The translations under genes and the position numbers were made by a program. 64,000 bases of DNA, taken from assembly GCF_964656455.1 (NCBI RefSeq), contig NC_135718.1, forward strand, positions 126,147,093-126,211,092. The letters run 5' to 3'. Positions 20,539 to 32,754 of this stretch are shown piece by piece (within the stretch, counting starts at the first letter, position 1; every line of letters begins with the position of its first letter). This DNA comes from Halichoerus grypus (Eukaryota > Chordata > Mammalia > Carnivora > Phocidae). The notes under the pieces were generated by a model. That model was not told the origin of the DNA. It saw only the letters and a list, made by a program, of their open reading frames with translations, and ran no database searches.

Positions 20539-22049
20539 TAAATTGTATTATACATAATGCATAATATATATATAAATGGTTATTCTGGCTTTTTTAATAT
20601 TAAAAAAATAAACGATGCAAAGTAAAGAAGGTTCAACTATGGTTCCAATTTTAAAACTGATCATTATAAAATCAGAGAGACAAAGACAGTTCCATATTGT
20701 CCTAGTTTTCTGAGAGTGAAACATACTAAGGAAAATCACTAGTTTAATCACTTGAAACTCTATGGACAAAAAACAAGAGAGAGAAATTTTTAGAATACTT
20801 TTATACTCAAACTTAAGCAAAAGTGTTGACTTTCTCTACTGAGTACTCAATGCCCATCTTCACTGAGATGCTTTAAGTGGGGAGGGAAGTTTGTAGAGAG
20901 GCATATAATCTCTCAATATATTCAACATGGCGGGGGGTAGTGGGAGACTCGTGCATAAGTTATAGAGGTACACGGTAATTAAATATATGTTCTACGTGTA
21001 CATCCCTACACTCCCATGTTTTACAGATATAAAGATACCTAGAAAACCAAGTATTTTCTAGGATACAGAAAAATCCACAAAGCCAGACAGCAAACACGTG
21101 CAGATAAACAATGAGCGAGTAGCAATGGGCATGATTTCCATCCAAGCTAAGGAAAGACTCCTCTGAGTTTTTCCTGTGGAGCAATCCGTAAGCCAGGTAA
21201 CAGTGCATGAACCCAGGGCTCCAAATGGTGTTGTGGAGATTAGAAAAATAGAGGAGAGGATATATCCTAAGATCCTGCAAAAAAAGAATATGGAAATATA
21301 CTGTCATAGAATTATTTAGCCAAGCCAAACTGAGACCACTTCCAGCAAGTTTTAAAGGGAAACTCTCAACTGAGTATTTCAAACCAAAGTATGTCTTTCC
21401 TGAAATATATGGATGTTATTTCAACTCTCCACTTTAATGGCTTTTGAGGGCCCTATTAGATTGTTAACAATAAGAGTTCCACTTCCTAATTCACTGACTG
21501 GAGACCTAGGCAATACACTGTAAATCAGCTCAAGCAACTTTTGTGTGGGTGGGTACAGAAGCAGCAGAAGTCAGTTCTTCCAGTAATAGCCCTGCCAATG
21601 GTAAAGCTGCTGCCTGTGACTTCTGAGGAATACCCCGGGAAGCTGGCAAACGTGAACCCAAACCTCAACAACACTACCAATTTTATTACTAAAAAGAGCA
21701 GTACTGTGAAAGTCTATCCTCAGGGTTCAACGTACTAACGGCTGCTAATAATTCAATCATAAATAAATGTATCAATGTATTTAGGCTAAGAAAATGACTT
21801 AGTGATTTTCATAAATTTACTGACATGTCCAGTTCCAAGTAAAATGTCTTCTTAGGGAATTCTAAGCACCTGCAGAATACTTGGCCTTAGTCTAGAATTC
21901 CAAGAGCTAAAGCTGAATTTAGTAAAATTTGAAATACCCTTAGTTTTATTATACTTGTTATATTTGGGGGACTATGGAAGCACACATATTATTTGATCAT
22001 ATTTCAGCTGAGATTTTATTAAAATTCTATTATGGTGAAGATAACACAA
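20539..22049. other. Non-coding stretch, no gene recognised
   Basis: No gene or named repeat. A 140-codon antisense frame at 20960-21382 and a 65-codon sense frame at 21541-21738 have no recognisable domain. Short AT-rich tracts occur near 20550-20600. Confidence 0.5.
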
Positions 22050-22152
22050 GAGAATCAGATAACCTGGTTATAGAACTGTCTCAAATGCTACCTAGCTATA
22101 TGACCTTGTTAGTTAACTCCTCTATAGAATAAGGGGAATGAATTAGTGAAGC
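22050..22152 (-). repeat. MIR SINE fragment, antisense
   Basis: 'CTACCTAGCTATATGACCTT', 'TTAGTTAACTCCTCTATAGA' and ATAAGGGGAATGAATTAGTG match the antisense MIR text 'cttactagctgtgtgaccttgggcaagttacttaacctct...aaaatggggataa'. Confidence 0.75.
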
Positions 22153-22154
22153 CT

Positions 22155-22285
22155 TTGTGTTGCCGGGGAAAGAGCAGATTTTGGAAGCTGAGTCTGAATT
22201 GTAATACCATTGCTTAGGGTGAGTCCCTGAACAATTCACTTGCTGACAGGACTTAGTTTCCTCATCAGTCAAATGTTTCCAGCTT
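22155..22285 (-). repeat. MIR SINE fragment, antisense (second copy)
   Basis: Directly follows the previous fragment in the same orientation: TTGGAAGCTGAGTCTGAATT, GTAATACCATTGCTTAGGG, 'TGAACAATTCACTTGC' and 'TTAGTTTCCTCATCAGTCAA'. It repeats the same part of MIR, so these are two separate insertions next to each other rather than one element. Confidence 0.7.
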
Positions 22286-22289
22286 CTTA

Positions 22290-23330
22290 TTTACATACTA
22301 CATCAGCCCCTCGATGGCCTCTCTGTTGCTCCCAAACCAGCCTGGACTCATTCAGCTACTTCTATGGAACCCCTGCTAGCACCCTTGGCCCCCTTCTCTT
22401 TTCTTGCCCTTGATAAGCTTATCACTGACCTGCTTTCATCCCTCAGTGGATATCTTCTACCTCTCTCAAGTTCCAGGCTTATATGCTCACCAGTGTACAT
22501 ATATTTCCAACTATAAATCCAAATTCAAATGTCCCAAATCAAATTCACCACCTACCCTCCTGGGTTTTCTATTTTTGTTGAGGCACCAACATTCTCTACA
22601 TCTAGCAAATGCAAGCCTGGCTGTTAACTTTGGTCTTCTTCTGTTTATCTACTCACACTCTCTTGGTTTACATTTGCCCAATCCAATGGCTATAAAATAT
22701 CATCTTAATGCCAAAGACTCAAAAATGTGGATCTCCAGTCTTGCTCTTCTTCCCCAACTTCACATTCAGATATCGAGCTCTCTCCAGTATTCACATCTCC
22801 AACTAGATAACTCACAGTCATCCCAAACTCAACATATGCAGTACTGAACTCCCAATCTCCACCCCTAAAACCTACTCCCCCCTGCTCCCTTCCCCGTTTC
22901 CTGCTTTCCAACAACTCAGGCCAAAACCCTTGGCATCATCACTGCTCTTTATCTTTCTCTCTCTTTCTCTCCCCTCACATTCAAAACTTTGGTAAGCCGT
23001 GACAGCACTACTGTCAAAATATATGTGAAACATGAACAATTCTCACATGGATTTGCATCTGTTTTGTTCAACAGCTCACTTTACCACTTTGTCCCTGTTT
23101 CTTCCTTCACCTGAAACAGTTCTCAACCATACCCATATCTGACTCCAGCTTCAAAACCTAACTCAAATGGCCCTTTGTCTACCAGTGGCCTTTCTAGCCC
23201 TTACCTGGAGGAGACACAGCTCCCTCTTTTAATGTCTCTGACTTCATTGCCACTACAATAAGTGAAAATTTTCCAACTGTTTCAAATTGGGGTGACAACA
23301 ATCTGTGTATATGACTTACTCTGCATGAGT
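22290..23330 (+). repeat. L2 LINE, sense, internal part
   Basis: Blocks 'CTGGACTCATTCAGCTACTT' (weak), GCCAAAGACTCAAAAATGTG followed by GATCTCCAGTCTTGC, 'TCCCAAACTCAACATATGCA' with GTACTGAACTCCC, CCTTGGCATCATCACTGCTC and CCTTTGTCTACCAGTGGCCT follow the order of L2 ORF2. A 147-codon frame at 22404-22847 is a remnant reading across this decayed LINE, not a gene; its translation shows no intact reverse transcriptase motif. Confidence 0.75.
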
Positions 23331-23834
23331 ACCAGTTACTTTCAGGTGGGAGGCCATTCAGTCTGCTATTTATAGATCCCTCATATTCTCTACCGGATAG
23401 TAGGTGAACAAAAATAAATTTAAATAAATGATGGATTTAAATTATGGCTTAGAAAGATACACAGGATGATATAAAAAGATGGGGAAGAGTGATGTATACA
23501 TTGCTTGGGGAAACATTGTGGAATGACTGTAGAGTCAGAAAAATCTGAAGGGAATGATGAAAGCAGGGAGTATGAGACATAAGGAGCAAAGGGGCCTCTG
23601 CCACACAGAAAGGTCAGGAGGGGCCTCATTAGGTAGCTGCTAAGATGTCACAACATGTTTAGAAGGTTATAGAAATCAATATTTTAAAATATATTAGAGA
23701 ATTAAATATTTATTTTTAAGTTCATAAATTGGTTTCAATGATCACATTCGCTTATCAAAAATAACCAGACCAGGAGCCATAGATCCAATTAGTCCTGTTC
23801 TATGTTTAAAAATAATCCCCTCTTAGACATCACT
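23331..23834. other. Non-coding stretch, no gene recognised
   Basis: No gene supported. An antisense 69-codon frame at 23420-23629 shows no protein feature. The part near 23590-23640 may be a decayed antisense LINE but is not clear. Confidence 0.45.
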
Positions 23835-24400
23835 AATGACTCTTTGGAAAAAAATTTTTTTAACTGAAAGGAAATATTATAAACATCTTTATGCCAACAA
23901 ATTAGATAACTTTGATGAAATGTGTCCTGGAAGACACAAATTGCCAAAAGTGTCTCAAGAAGAAATAGAAAATCTGAAGAGACCTATAACAAATGAAGAA
24001 ATTGATTTAACTATTAAAAAGAGTTCCATAAAGAAAAGCCCAGGCTCCCATGGTTTCCCTGGATCCTACACAAACTCTTTCAGGAAACAGAGGAGGAGCT
24101 CATACTCCCCAACTCATTCTATGATACCAATACTATATGATTCCATTTACATAAAATTTCTAGAAAAGACAAATTTCTAGACCCAGAAAGTAAATCACTG
24201 GTTGCTCAGGGCTGGGTTTGGAAACAGGGACTGACTGCAAACAGGCATGAGGAGGATCTCTTTGGATAAAATGTTATAAAACTGGATTGTAGTTATGGTT
24301 GCACTACTATCTAAATTTTCTAAAAAGAATGAAATTGTATACTTCCAAAGAGTAATTTTTATTTTATATAAACTATACTTCAATAGAACTGTTTTTTTAA
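23835..24400 (+). mobile_element. L1 LINE, sense, 5'-truncated and internally deleted
   Basis: A frame at 23836-24180 gives YYKHLYANKLDNFDEM, then QEEIENLKRPITNEEI and KKSPGSHGF, which is the part of L1 ORF2 between the endonuclease and reverse transcriptase domains. Just after that (about 24125) the sequence jumps to L1 3' UTR (TATATGATTCCATTTACATA, 'CACTGGTTGCTCAGGGCTGG', TGAAATTGTATACTT, 'TATAAACTATACTTCAATAG'). The reverse transcriptase core is therefore deleted. The element is dead and of an old L1M-like type. Confidence 0.9.
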
Positions 24401-24474
24401 TTCCCTCTTTATCAAATTCTACAGCACTTCTCTAATTTAATCTACTCTCATTTAATTTTGAAATGGAAGTCTAA

Positions 24475-24602
24475 GACAGTTGCAGGTCTGACACTCAAAC
24501 TTGTGTTACCTTAGGCAAACAACTTAGACTCTTTGAGCCTCTATTTCCTCATCTGTAAAATGGAGATAATAATAATAGTATGTACTTCACTTCCTATACA
24601 GT
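24475..24602 (-). repeat. MIR SINE fragment, antisense
   Basis: 'TGTGTTACCTTAGGCAAACA', ACTTAGACTCTTTGAGCCTC, then TATTTCCTCATCTGTAAAAT and GGAGATAATAATAATAGTAT: the best-conserved antisense MIR core. Confidence 0.9.
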
Positions 24603-26045
24603 TTAGATTTTTGCTTCTAATCCAAGCAAATGTGGTCCTTCTGTCAAATCCCAAACCTGTCTAGCACGTCACCCTACATACCTAATTTCATTTTAGCTGA
24701 AGACGGAGTAGGGGCTGTTTCTTAGGATGTCATTCTAGTGTCAATTTCCTCAATGGACATCCTTCTCCCTAAAATCAAGAGAAACTTTATCTGATGGTAG
24801 GGATGAGAAAAATTGATTCTGCATTATCTTATCCTTCCAAATTTTCTTTTTCCTTATACCCTTCAGATTTTGAATCTTAAATGTCAAGAACTAGACTGTT
24901 GTGTTCTACTATAGCCTCTCTCCACTGAGGTACTGAGTGCTACTGATTGAAGGGGGAGAGGGGTAGGTAGGAAAAGGGCGCCAGGAAAAACAAAACAACT
25001 GAAGTGAAAACCTAGATGTGTTATTCTACTTCACACGTGCAGTCTGAAGTTGAGTATTTGGTTCTTTATTTCTCTGCCACTACTTTAGAGATATTTTCCT
25101 AGCTACTTACCAATGTCATAATATAACTATCTTGGTTTCTTCTCTGATGAGAAGAGGCTTCACCTTTTCTCCCCACTAAATCAGGTATGTGTCCTTGGTT
25201 CACCTACATTGATTCCTCCCAATCTGACTGTGAGTTCTAGTGACTAGTGAAAGACACATTCTCTATAAGACAGGGACACGAGTAGATAGAAATTCTGATG
25301 TTCTTTTAAAATAATGGGTTTGTGGATTAAATATTGCTTCAGTTACTCGTGTCTGAACCACTTCCTCCATCCCCAGCCTTCTTATTAGAATGCCCATATA
25401 ACCATACCTGACCCAAATACACAAGAAAAAGAGAGAGAGCAGTATTTCCCCCAACTAAAGACCAAAATGTCCACAGTCAATGTTTGATCTTCAACAGCTA
25501 CGAATCATAGTTGCAAAACTTTTCAGTGAGACTTCGGAAGCTTACATCTGTTTTAGATAGCGTGTATCCTTTAGTTTGGATTAGGGCCCACATCTCCCAC
25601 ATCATGCTTAAGAGCCCCATCAGAGCTGACCAACGCAATGCGTATAAAATCTAGCAGATTCATGAGTAAATACTTGAATCAGATCTGAATGCCTCAACAG
25701 CAATAGCATTTGTAAAAAAGCTATCACTGAAGACCAATTCTGCCACCAGAACAAGGCAAAATAAAACCTAAGCTAAAAACAATTAAAGAGAATCTATCCA
25801 CCCTCCATGAGGAAAAAGAAACCCATCAACTGAGCAATTTGTGCACATCTTTCCCCAGTCTGGTGCTGCAAGCAAAACCCCAGATTTCTGCTTGCTCATC
25901 CTATGTTCTTCCACAGAACTTTTCCACAAGTAGACAATTTCAACATATTTTGCCTAAACTTAACTCTTTTCTCCAAAACAGTTACTTCTCAAAATAACCA
26001 ATGGTTTCATCAAATTAAGTATCTTTTTACAAACACTATAAAGAA
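24603..26045. other. Non-coding stretch, no gene recognised
   Basis: No gene or named repeat. Frames of 63 codons or less. It looks like ordinary single-copy DNA. Confidence 0.5.
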
Positions 26046-26054
26046 TAAGAACTT

Positions 26055-26271
26055 GGGGCACCTGAGTGGCTCAGTAGTTAAGCGTCTGCCTTCAGCTCAG
26101 GTCATGATCCTAGGGGTCTTGGGATCTAGCCCTGCATCGGGATCCCTGCTCAGCGGGAAGTCTGCTTCTCCCTCTCCCACTCCCCCTGCTTGTGTTCCCT
26201 CTCTCACTGTGTCTCTCTCTGTCAAGTAAATAAAATCTTTAATAAATAAATAAATAAATAAAAAGACAGAC
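26055..26271 (+). mobile_element. SINEC, sense, with target-site duplication
   Basis: Head GGGGCACCTGAGTGGCTCAG; body of the 'CTCCCACTCCCCCTGCTTG' class; tail TGTCAAGTAAATAAAATC then five AATA units. TAAGAACTT occurs at 26046-26054 and 26272-26280. One base is missing in the head (CAGTAGTTAAG) and one added in the B-box region (AGGGGTCTTGGGATCTAGCC), which breaks the Pol III B-box-like sequence. Confidence 0.95.
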
Positions 26272-26280
26272 TAAGAACTT

Positions 26281-27469
26281 AACAAAAATGACGAGGGGGT
26301 TTCCTATTCCAGTTTTACACAGCCAAAAAGCTCAGTTCTACATCCAGTCCATCCCAAGGCAGCTTGAGGTCTCCAAAGAGATCTTCTACAAACTGCCTCA
26401 GTATATCTTGTCCATGTTTACTATTAAGTCACTTTGTGTATACCTACCTTATGTTTCTCTAGCTTTCATATTTATTTCTTTTGAACATTCAAGACTCAAA
26501 ACTTAACTTATTCAACTTATGTCCTTTCAATCTGTACTTAAAATTGGGGATTAATAAATTGCCAAAAATCCTTAATTACAGCAGTATATATGTGCATTTG
26601 TATGTTTTTACACACATATATATGCACATACACATATGTGTGTGCATAACATACATACACTACTTATTAATAAATATTTATGACCTTGTTATTTGGGAAA
26701 GAGCTCACATATTTATTTCAGAAATAAAGTTTAGTGCTGTCTTGATTCCTTATATGCAAAACCAAAAGACAGATACTGTGTTCTCTACAGAAGTCAATGC
26801 TTTTTTTTTTATTTCTGAGAATTCTGCATTCCATTTTCTGGTTATAGCTGTAAACAGTTGCACTTTTTCTAAGGACATAGAATAGCCTGACTTGAAAAGA
26901 AATTAAAACAAAAATAACCAAATTTTTAATCATTAACTAGTTTCATCATTTATATCTAGGGTTCCTAGTTTCTTTGATTTCATACTATGCTTCCCAAAAG
27001 GTTTCCCCATTAATATTAACAGCTTTATGAATCTCATTACTCTGATTTATGCCTCTTCAATTTATTTAAGGTTGTGTCAATATTAAATTATCTGTCCCTT
27101 GTGAGCAACTTCAATAATGTTTAAATGCAAAATAATCTTAACTATTACCTAGCAGGTAAAAATCTATGTTATTACTTATAATGCCATCCTCCCTAACAGA
27201 ATTAACTAATAATTAAGTATTATACTGAAAAATTCAGATCCAATCTAAAATATAATAAAAACATCTATAAGCTGTACTGTAACTTCTGTCTTTCGTTAAC
27301 CTCAAATGTACTTGTTCTTAAAAAAAAAAAAAAAGAAAGTGTGTCAGGGGAGAAGGAGAAGGTCAAAAGATGCATTGCAATGTTTGAAATTTCTGCCTAG
27401 CTATCTAGGGGAAACTCTAAACAAAATCAAGTGAATATGTGTACTACAATTTCTATTTTAAGAGACTTA
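26281..27469. other. AT-rich non-coding stretch with a TG/CA-rich patch
   Basis: No gene supported. Bases 26580-26665 form an impure TG/CA/TA-rich low-complexity patch (CACACATATATATGCACATA and so on). An A-run lies at 27319-27334. A 134-codon frame at 26481-26885 passes through the low-complexity patch and has no protein feature. Confidence 0.55.
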
Positions 27470-28280
27470 CTCTTCTAGGAAGATGGAGTAGATATATTTT
27501 TCCCTATTCCTCTCACTAAGTTCAACTACAAATCCTGGACATTATATATAAAATAAACATAAAGCTGAAAAATGTAGAGAAGAGTCAAGCAAACCAGTGA
27601 GGGAACACAGGACCCAAAGAACACATTGGTGACTTCCCTGGAATGTCTTTTTGCCTTATATATCCCAGACTTGCCAAAGAAGCCAGCAACCTGGACATGC
27701 CAATGCAGAAGCCCCGCCCCCCAAAAAGAAGGAAAATCTTGCTCCCTCTAGCCAAAGGACCAGAAGAGGGTCTGTCTAGCAAGACAAAAAAAAAAAAAAA
27801 AAACCACTTTTAGACAATAACTACTCTATTCTAGGCAAACACCACTGGAAAAACTGTGGTCCCCCCCATATCCACAACAGCAAAAGCCAAGTGGGGAACC
27901 TAGAGCACAGCCTCACAGACTGTACCAAGGTCTGTCAACATGCCCTCAAGAGGAGTAGTGTCAGAGAAGACCAAACAGGGAGCTGAGACATTCTGCTCCA
28001 CCTGCCGAAAATGAGCCCCCCACCCTGGAGTCAATGGAGACCACATGGTTACATAGACTTTCACCTCTGCTTGGCCGTAATGAAGCATCCTCCTCCTCTC
28101 CAATGGGGCAATGTTAGAGGAAGTGGAGAGTCAGGACTTTTGTCATTGCCAAGAAGTAAGGAAGTCAACCCCATCCCATGCTGTCAGTGGAGGCAGAGGA
28201 GAGAGTGGAACAGTAATAAGGAACTCCTACTCCTCCCAGTCAGGGAGGTATCAGTAAAGGCCTATCAAAACTTCTACTCC

Positions 28281-28400
28281 TGGAGTTCCTGGTTGGCTCA
28301 GTCTGTGGAGCATGAGACTTTTGATCTCAGGGTTGTAAGTTCGAGGCCCATTCTGATGTAGAGATTACTTAGAAATAAAAAAAAAAATCTAAAAAAAAAG
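28281..28400 (+). mobile_element. Short SINEC variant, sense, inside L1
   Basis: About 110-bp SINE with AGTTCCTGGTTGGCTCAGTC, 'GAGCATGAGACTTTTGATCT', CAGGGTTGTAAGTTCGAGGC and AGAGATTACTTAGAAATAAA. It lacks the CT-rich middle of the long SINEC. Flanks AACTTCTACTCC and AATTTCCACTCC are a decayed target-site duplication, consistent with an older insertion. Confidence 0.85.
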
Positions 28401-30039
28401 AGAATTTCCACTCCCCAAGCAGCAATAATGAGAACTCCCTCAATATCTCTTGTCAATAGAGGCCAAGTAGAAAACTGGATTTCCTCCTTAACCTAGCAGT
28501 ATGGAGGTAATGCCTCCTTTCCCCTCCATGAGTGTTATCAGAGAAATCCAATTATAACAGAAAGTGTAAATTAGATCCAGAATCTTGGAAATTAATATCC
28601 AAAATGTCCAGGTTTTAATAAAAAAGAACAAAGAACCAGGAAGCCTAAAACTGAATGAAGAAAAAATATATAAACATAGCTTAGAAAAGAGAAAAATCTC
28701 AAATCAATAATCCAAGCTTCCATCTCAAGAACCTAGAAAAAGAGTAAAATAAACCCAAAGCAAACAGATAGAGAAAAATAATAAAGAGCAGAAATCAATG
28801 AAATTGAAAACAGAAAAACAACAGAGAAAATCAATGAAACAAAGAGTGAGTTCTTTGAAAAATCAATATAATTGACAAACCTCTAGCAAAACTGACACAA
28901 ACAAAAGAGAGAACAGAATTAGGAATGAAACAGGTGAGAGGACACCTAAAGGATAAGAGAATACCACAAACAACCCTACACACATGAATCTAAGAACTCA
29001 GGCAGAATAGACCCATTCTTCAAAAACCATAAACTATGACAAATCATCCAATATGAAATAAATCATTTGAATAGTTCTATAACTCTTAGGGAAATTGAAT
29101 TTATAATTTAAAAACTCCCAAAAAAAAAGAAATCTCTAAAACAGAGAGTTTCACTGGAGAATTCTACCAAACATGTAAAGAATTAACACCAATCTCACAC
29201 AATCTTCAGAAAGTAGCAGAAGAGAAAATACTTCTCAAATAATTTTATAAAGCTAGTATTGTCCTGATACTGAAACTAGACAAAGACAATACAGTAGAGA
29301 TGTTAAATTCCTTAAGAAAATATTAACAAACAAAATTCAGTAATACATAAAAGAGTTATTTATCATGACCAAGTGGGATTTATTACAGGGATGCAAGGCT
29401 GGTTCAATATCCAAAACCCAATTAATATAATCCACCATATTAACAGGCTAAGAAAAAAATCACATGATCATATCAATCAATGAAGAAAAAACATCTCACA
29501 CAATTCCATATTCACTTATGATAAAAATTCTCAGAAAAGTAAGATAGTGGAACTTCCTTAACTTAATAAAGACTATCTACAAAAAAAAAAAGAAAAGAAA
29601 AAAAGGTGCAGTCAACATTACACTTAATGGTAAAGACTAAATGCTTTCCCCCTAAAATTGGGAATAAGACAAGAATATCCACACTCACTGCTTTTACTTA
29701 ACACTGTGCTAGGAGTCCTGGCCACTGGCAAGATGGCAACAAAGGAAAATAAAAGGCTAAAAGGCAAACTGATCAGAAAGGAAGAAATGAAACCATCCCT
29801 ATTTGAAGATAGTAAGATCATCTATGTAGAAAATCTCAAGGAACTTACAGTAAAAGTTCTAAAACTAAGTGAGTTTGGCAAGGTTTCAGGATATAAGATA
29901 AACATACAATCAATGGTATTTCTATACACTAGCAATGAACACATGGATATCCAGCTTAAAAATACAATACCATTTCCATCACTCAAAAAAAAAAGAAATT
30001 AAATAATTGGGTGTAAACCTCACAAAACATGTACAGGAA

Positions 30040-30112
30040 TTATATATATATTTTTAACTTAATTGTAAAATAATTGATAAATATAATTATATATATTGAA
30101 AAATGTACAAAA
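30040..30112. repeat. AT-rich segment inside the L1
   Basis: TATATATATATTTTTAACTT and ATTGATAAATATAATTATAT do not fit L1 ORF2. Together with 30295-30360 ('TACAACATGATGATGATTAG', 'TTATAGAATTATTACCAAGA') it resembles a separate, older dispersed L1-derived sequence ('attgtatatatttaaggtgtacaacatgatg') into which the SINEC at 30113 inserted. Confidence 0.4.
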
Positions 30113-30290
30113 GGGGGACCTGGGTGACTCAATCAGTTGAGCATTCAAATGATTTTGGCTCAGGTCATCAGGGTCATGTTCAGTGGGGAGTCTGCTTGAG
30201 ATTCTCTCTCTCCCTCTCCCTCTGCGTCTTCCCCCAACCCCACACATGTGTGCTCTGTCTAAAAGAAATAAATCTTTAAAAATAAAATGA
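30113..30290 (+). mobile_element. SINEC, sense, inside the L1
   Basis: Head GGGGGACCTGGGTGACTCAA, with a 20-30 bp loss around the B-box region ('GGCTCAGGTCATCAGGGTCA' then TGTTCAGTGGGGAGTCTGC) and a 'GAGATTCTCTCTCTCCCTC' body. The tail is AGAAATAAATCTTTAAAAAT. No clear target-site duplication. Divergence suggests one of the older SINECs. Confidence 0.85.
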
Positions 30291-31011
30291 AATAGAAGTC
30301 TACAACATGATGATGATTAGTTATACATACACATTATAGAATTATTACCAAGATCAAGATCTTGTATTCTAAAAGCTACCAAACACTGATAAAAGAAATT
30401 TTTAAAGATCTAAATAAAGAGACATAACATGTTAGTAGATTAGAAGGCTAAGTATAGTAAAGATACCAATATCAATCAACCAAAATTGATATACAGGCTT
30501 AACACAATTCCCATCAAAATCCAGCAAAAAAAAAATTTGTTGATATAGACAACTTATTCTAAAATGTATATGAAAAAGTAAAGGAACTAGAATAGTTGAA
30601 ACAATTTTGAAAAAGAAAAATTAAGTGGGAAGACTTAGTCTACCTGATTTCAGGGTTTACTCTACAGCTATAGTAATCAAGGCTGTGTAATACTGGTAGA
30701 GGGATGAACACATAGACTAACAGAAGGGGACATACAGATGGCATATAAGCACATCACATAGTTAGACATAGGGGAAATATAAATTAAAACCATAATGAGG
30801 TAACACTATACTTCTATCAGAATGGCTAAAATAAAAAATAGTGACATCATCAAATGCTAGATGCTGGTAGGAATATAAAATGGTACAGCCACTCTAGAAA
30901 ATGGTAGTTCCTTAAAAAATAAGCATGAAACTACAATATGATCCAGGAATTGCACTCTTGGGCATTTATCACAGAGAAATGAAAACTTATGTTCACACAA
31001 AACACTACTAA

Positions 31012-31530
31012 CAGTGGCCAACTTAGGATGATTCAACTACAATTTTTCAACTTTATGATGGTGTCAAAGTTATACGCATCCAGTAGAAACTGTACTTCAA
31101 ATTTTGAATTTTAATCTGTTCCTGGGCTACTGATATGCAGTCTAATACTCTCTGGTGATGCTGGGCAAGGGCAGTGAGCCACAGCTCCCAGTCATCCATG
31201 CAATCACGTAGGTAAACAACCCAAATGCTTACAACCATTCTGTACCCATACCACCATTCTGCTTTTCACTTTCACTACAGTTTTCAATAAATTACAAGCG
31301 ATATTCAATATTTTATCATAAAATAGGCTTTGTATTAAATTACTTTGCCCAACTGGAGGCTAATATAAGTGTTCTGAGCACATTAAAGTAGGCTAGGGTA
31401 AGGTATGATGTTTGGTAGGTTAGGTGTATTAAATGTATTTTTTAAATGCATTTTTAACTTAAAATATTTTCAACTTACGATGGGTTTATCAGGACATAAC
31501 CCTATCATAAGTTAAGGAGGACCTATACTG
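31012..31530 (+). mobile_element. Tigger-type (pogo) non-autonomous DNA transposon
   Basis: The ends are inverted: left CAGTGGCCAACTTAGGATG, right 'TCATAAGTTAAGGAGGACCT' then ATACTG. The interior has TCAACTTTATGATGGTGTCA, 'GTACTTCAAATTTTGAATTT', CATTCTGCTTTTCACTTTCA and TTTTCAACTTACGATGGGTT, which I recognise as a MER44/Tigger7-like element. TA dinucleotides lie at the edges, as expected of this superfamily. It interrupts the L1 between 'ATGTTCACACAAAACAC' and 'TTTTTGGCAACTTGATTCAT', which are contiguous in intact L1s. It encodes no transposase. Confidence 0.85.
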
Positions 31531-32161
31531 TTTTTGGCAACTTGATTCATGATAACAGAAGAGTAGGGGGGAAAAAAAAACAACAGATGTCCTACAATGG
31601 GTGAATGGTTTAATAACTGTGGTACAGTCAATGGAACACTACTTAGCAATAAAAGTAAATGAACTATTGATACACTCAATAACCTGGATGAATCTCCAGA
31701 AAATTATGCTGAGTGTAAAAAGCCAATCCCAAAAGGTTACATACTGTATGATTCCATTTATATAATATTCTTAGAATTATAAAATTATATAAATGGAGAA
31801 CAGGTTAGTGGTCGCCAGGGGCTGAAGAAGGAGGAATGAAAGGGACATGAGTATGGCTATAAAAGGACAACATGAGAGATCCCTGTAGTGATGAAAATGT
31901 TGTGTATCTTGATTGCATCAATGGCAATATCCTGGTTGTGATATTGTACTGGAGTTGTGCAAGATGTTCCAAGGGAAATTGGGTAAAGGGGACACAGGCT
32001 CTCTTTACTCTATCTCTTACAATGGCATATGAATCTACAATTATCTCAAAATAAAAATAATGAGTTTAATTTGTTTTTAAATACATTTAGACACACATGA
32101 TAAGCCTATGCCTGGATCAAAATAATTGCAGAGTAGATTTTTAAACAGAACTGGACATTAA

Positions 32162-32361
32162 GGGATGCCTGGGTGGCTCAGTCGTTTAAACATCTGCCTT
32201 CGGCTCAGGTCATGATCCCAGGGTCCTGGGATCGAGCCACTTTGGACTCCCCCCTGAGCAGGGAGCCTGCTTCTCCCTCTCCCTCTGTCGGCTGCTTCCC
32301 CTGCTTGTGCTCTCTCTCTCTCTCTGTCAAGTGAATAAATGAAGTCTTTAAAAAAAAAAAA
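32162..32361 (+). mobile_element. SINEC, sense
   Basis: Head GGGATGCCTGGGTGGCTCAG, 'GGGTCCTGGGATCGAGCC', 'TGTCGGCTGCTTCCCCTGC' body, (CT)n, TGTCAAGTGAATAAATGAAG and an A-tail. It lies about 90 bp beyond the L1 3' end. The flanks AACTGGACATTA and AACTCGATAGTAA agree only partly, so the target duplication is uncertain. Confidence 0.9.
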
Positions 32362-32754
32362 CTCGATAGTAATTCAGTATGAAACAGCATTTTATTTGTA
32401 GAATTTTACCTTCTAGAATGTTAACTATATTTTACCAAGTCTATTTTTTATTAATAGAAAAATATGAAACAAAACAAAAAAACTGAATATAACTGTGTTA
32501 ATAAAGAAAAGCTCTTCCCTTTTAAGTCTTCTTCTCTCCTTCTGTTCCTCCCTCTGTCCCTTCCTTCTACCAATCATTCCATTAAAAGACTCACTACTCT
32601 TCATTTTGACTGAGATAAGTCCATGGTCACAATTTAAAACTGAAAGATAATATCATTCAAAAATAATGGATTTAAGACTTACCACTAGGGAAGAATGAAG
32701 AAAGGAAATAAGAAAATAAATAAGCAAAAAAAGAAGAAAGGAAGGAGGAAAAAA

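Larger units (their letters stand above)
27470..32070 (+). mobile_element. Old L1 LINE, sense, composite with three insertions
   Basis: The 5' part (27470-28700) is L1M-type 5' UTR: 'CTTCTAGGAAGATGGAGTAG', TCAACTACAAATCCTGGACA, AAAATCTTGCTCCCTCTAGC with 'CAAAGGACCAGAAGAGG', and 'CCAAAATGTCCAGGTTTTAA'. ORF1 and the endonuclease part of ORF2 are missing. ORF2 resumes near 28740 ('GCAGAAATCAATGAAATTGA'), and reverse transcriptase remnants follow; a 114-codon frame at 29658-30002 reads GIRQEYPHSLLLLNTVLGVL and, at the place of the catalytic FADD, FEDS. The 3' UTR ends near 32060 ('CTTGATTGCATCAATGGCAA', 'CATATGAATCTACAATTATC'). It carries two SINECs and a Tigger-type element and cannot be active. 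Confidence 0.9.

Noticed and set aside
20960..21382. 140-codon antisense frame
   Set aside because: No recognisable domain, no splice or promoter context; Trp/Tyr/Leu-rich chance translation.
22404..22847. 147-codon sense frame
   Set aside because: Lies within decayed L2 sequence; no intact reverse transcriptase motif.
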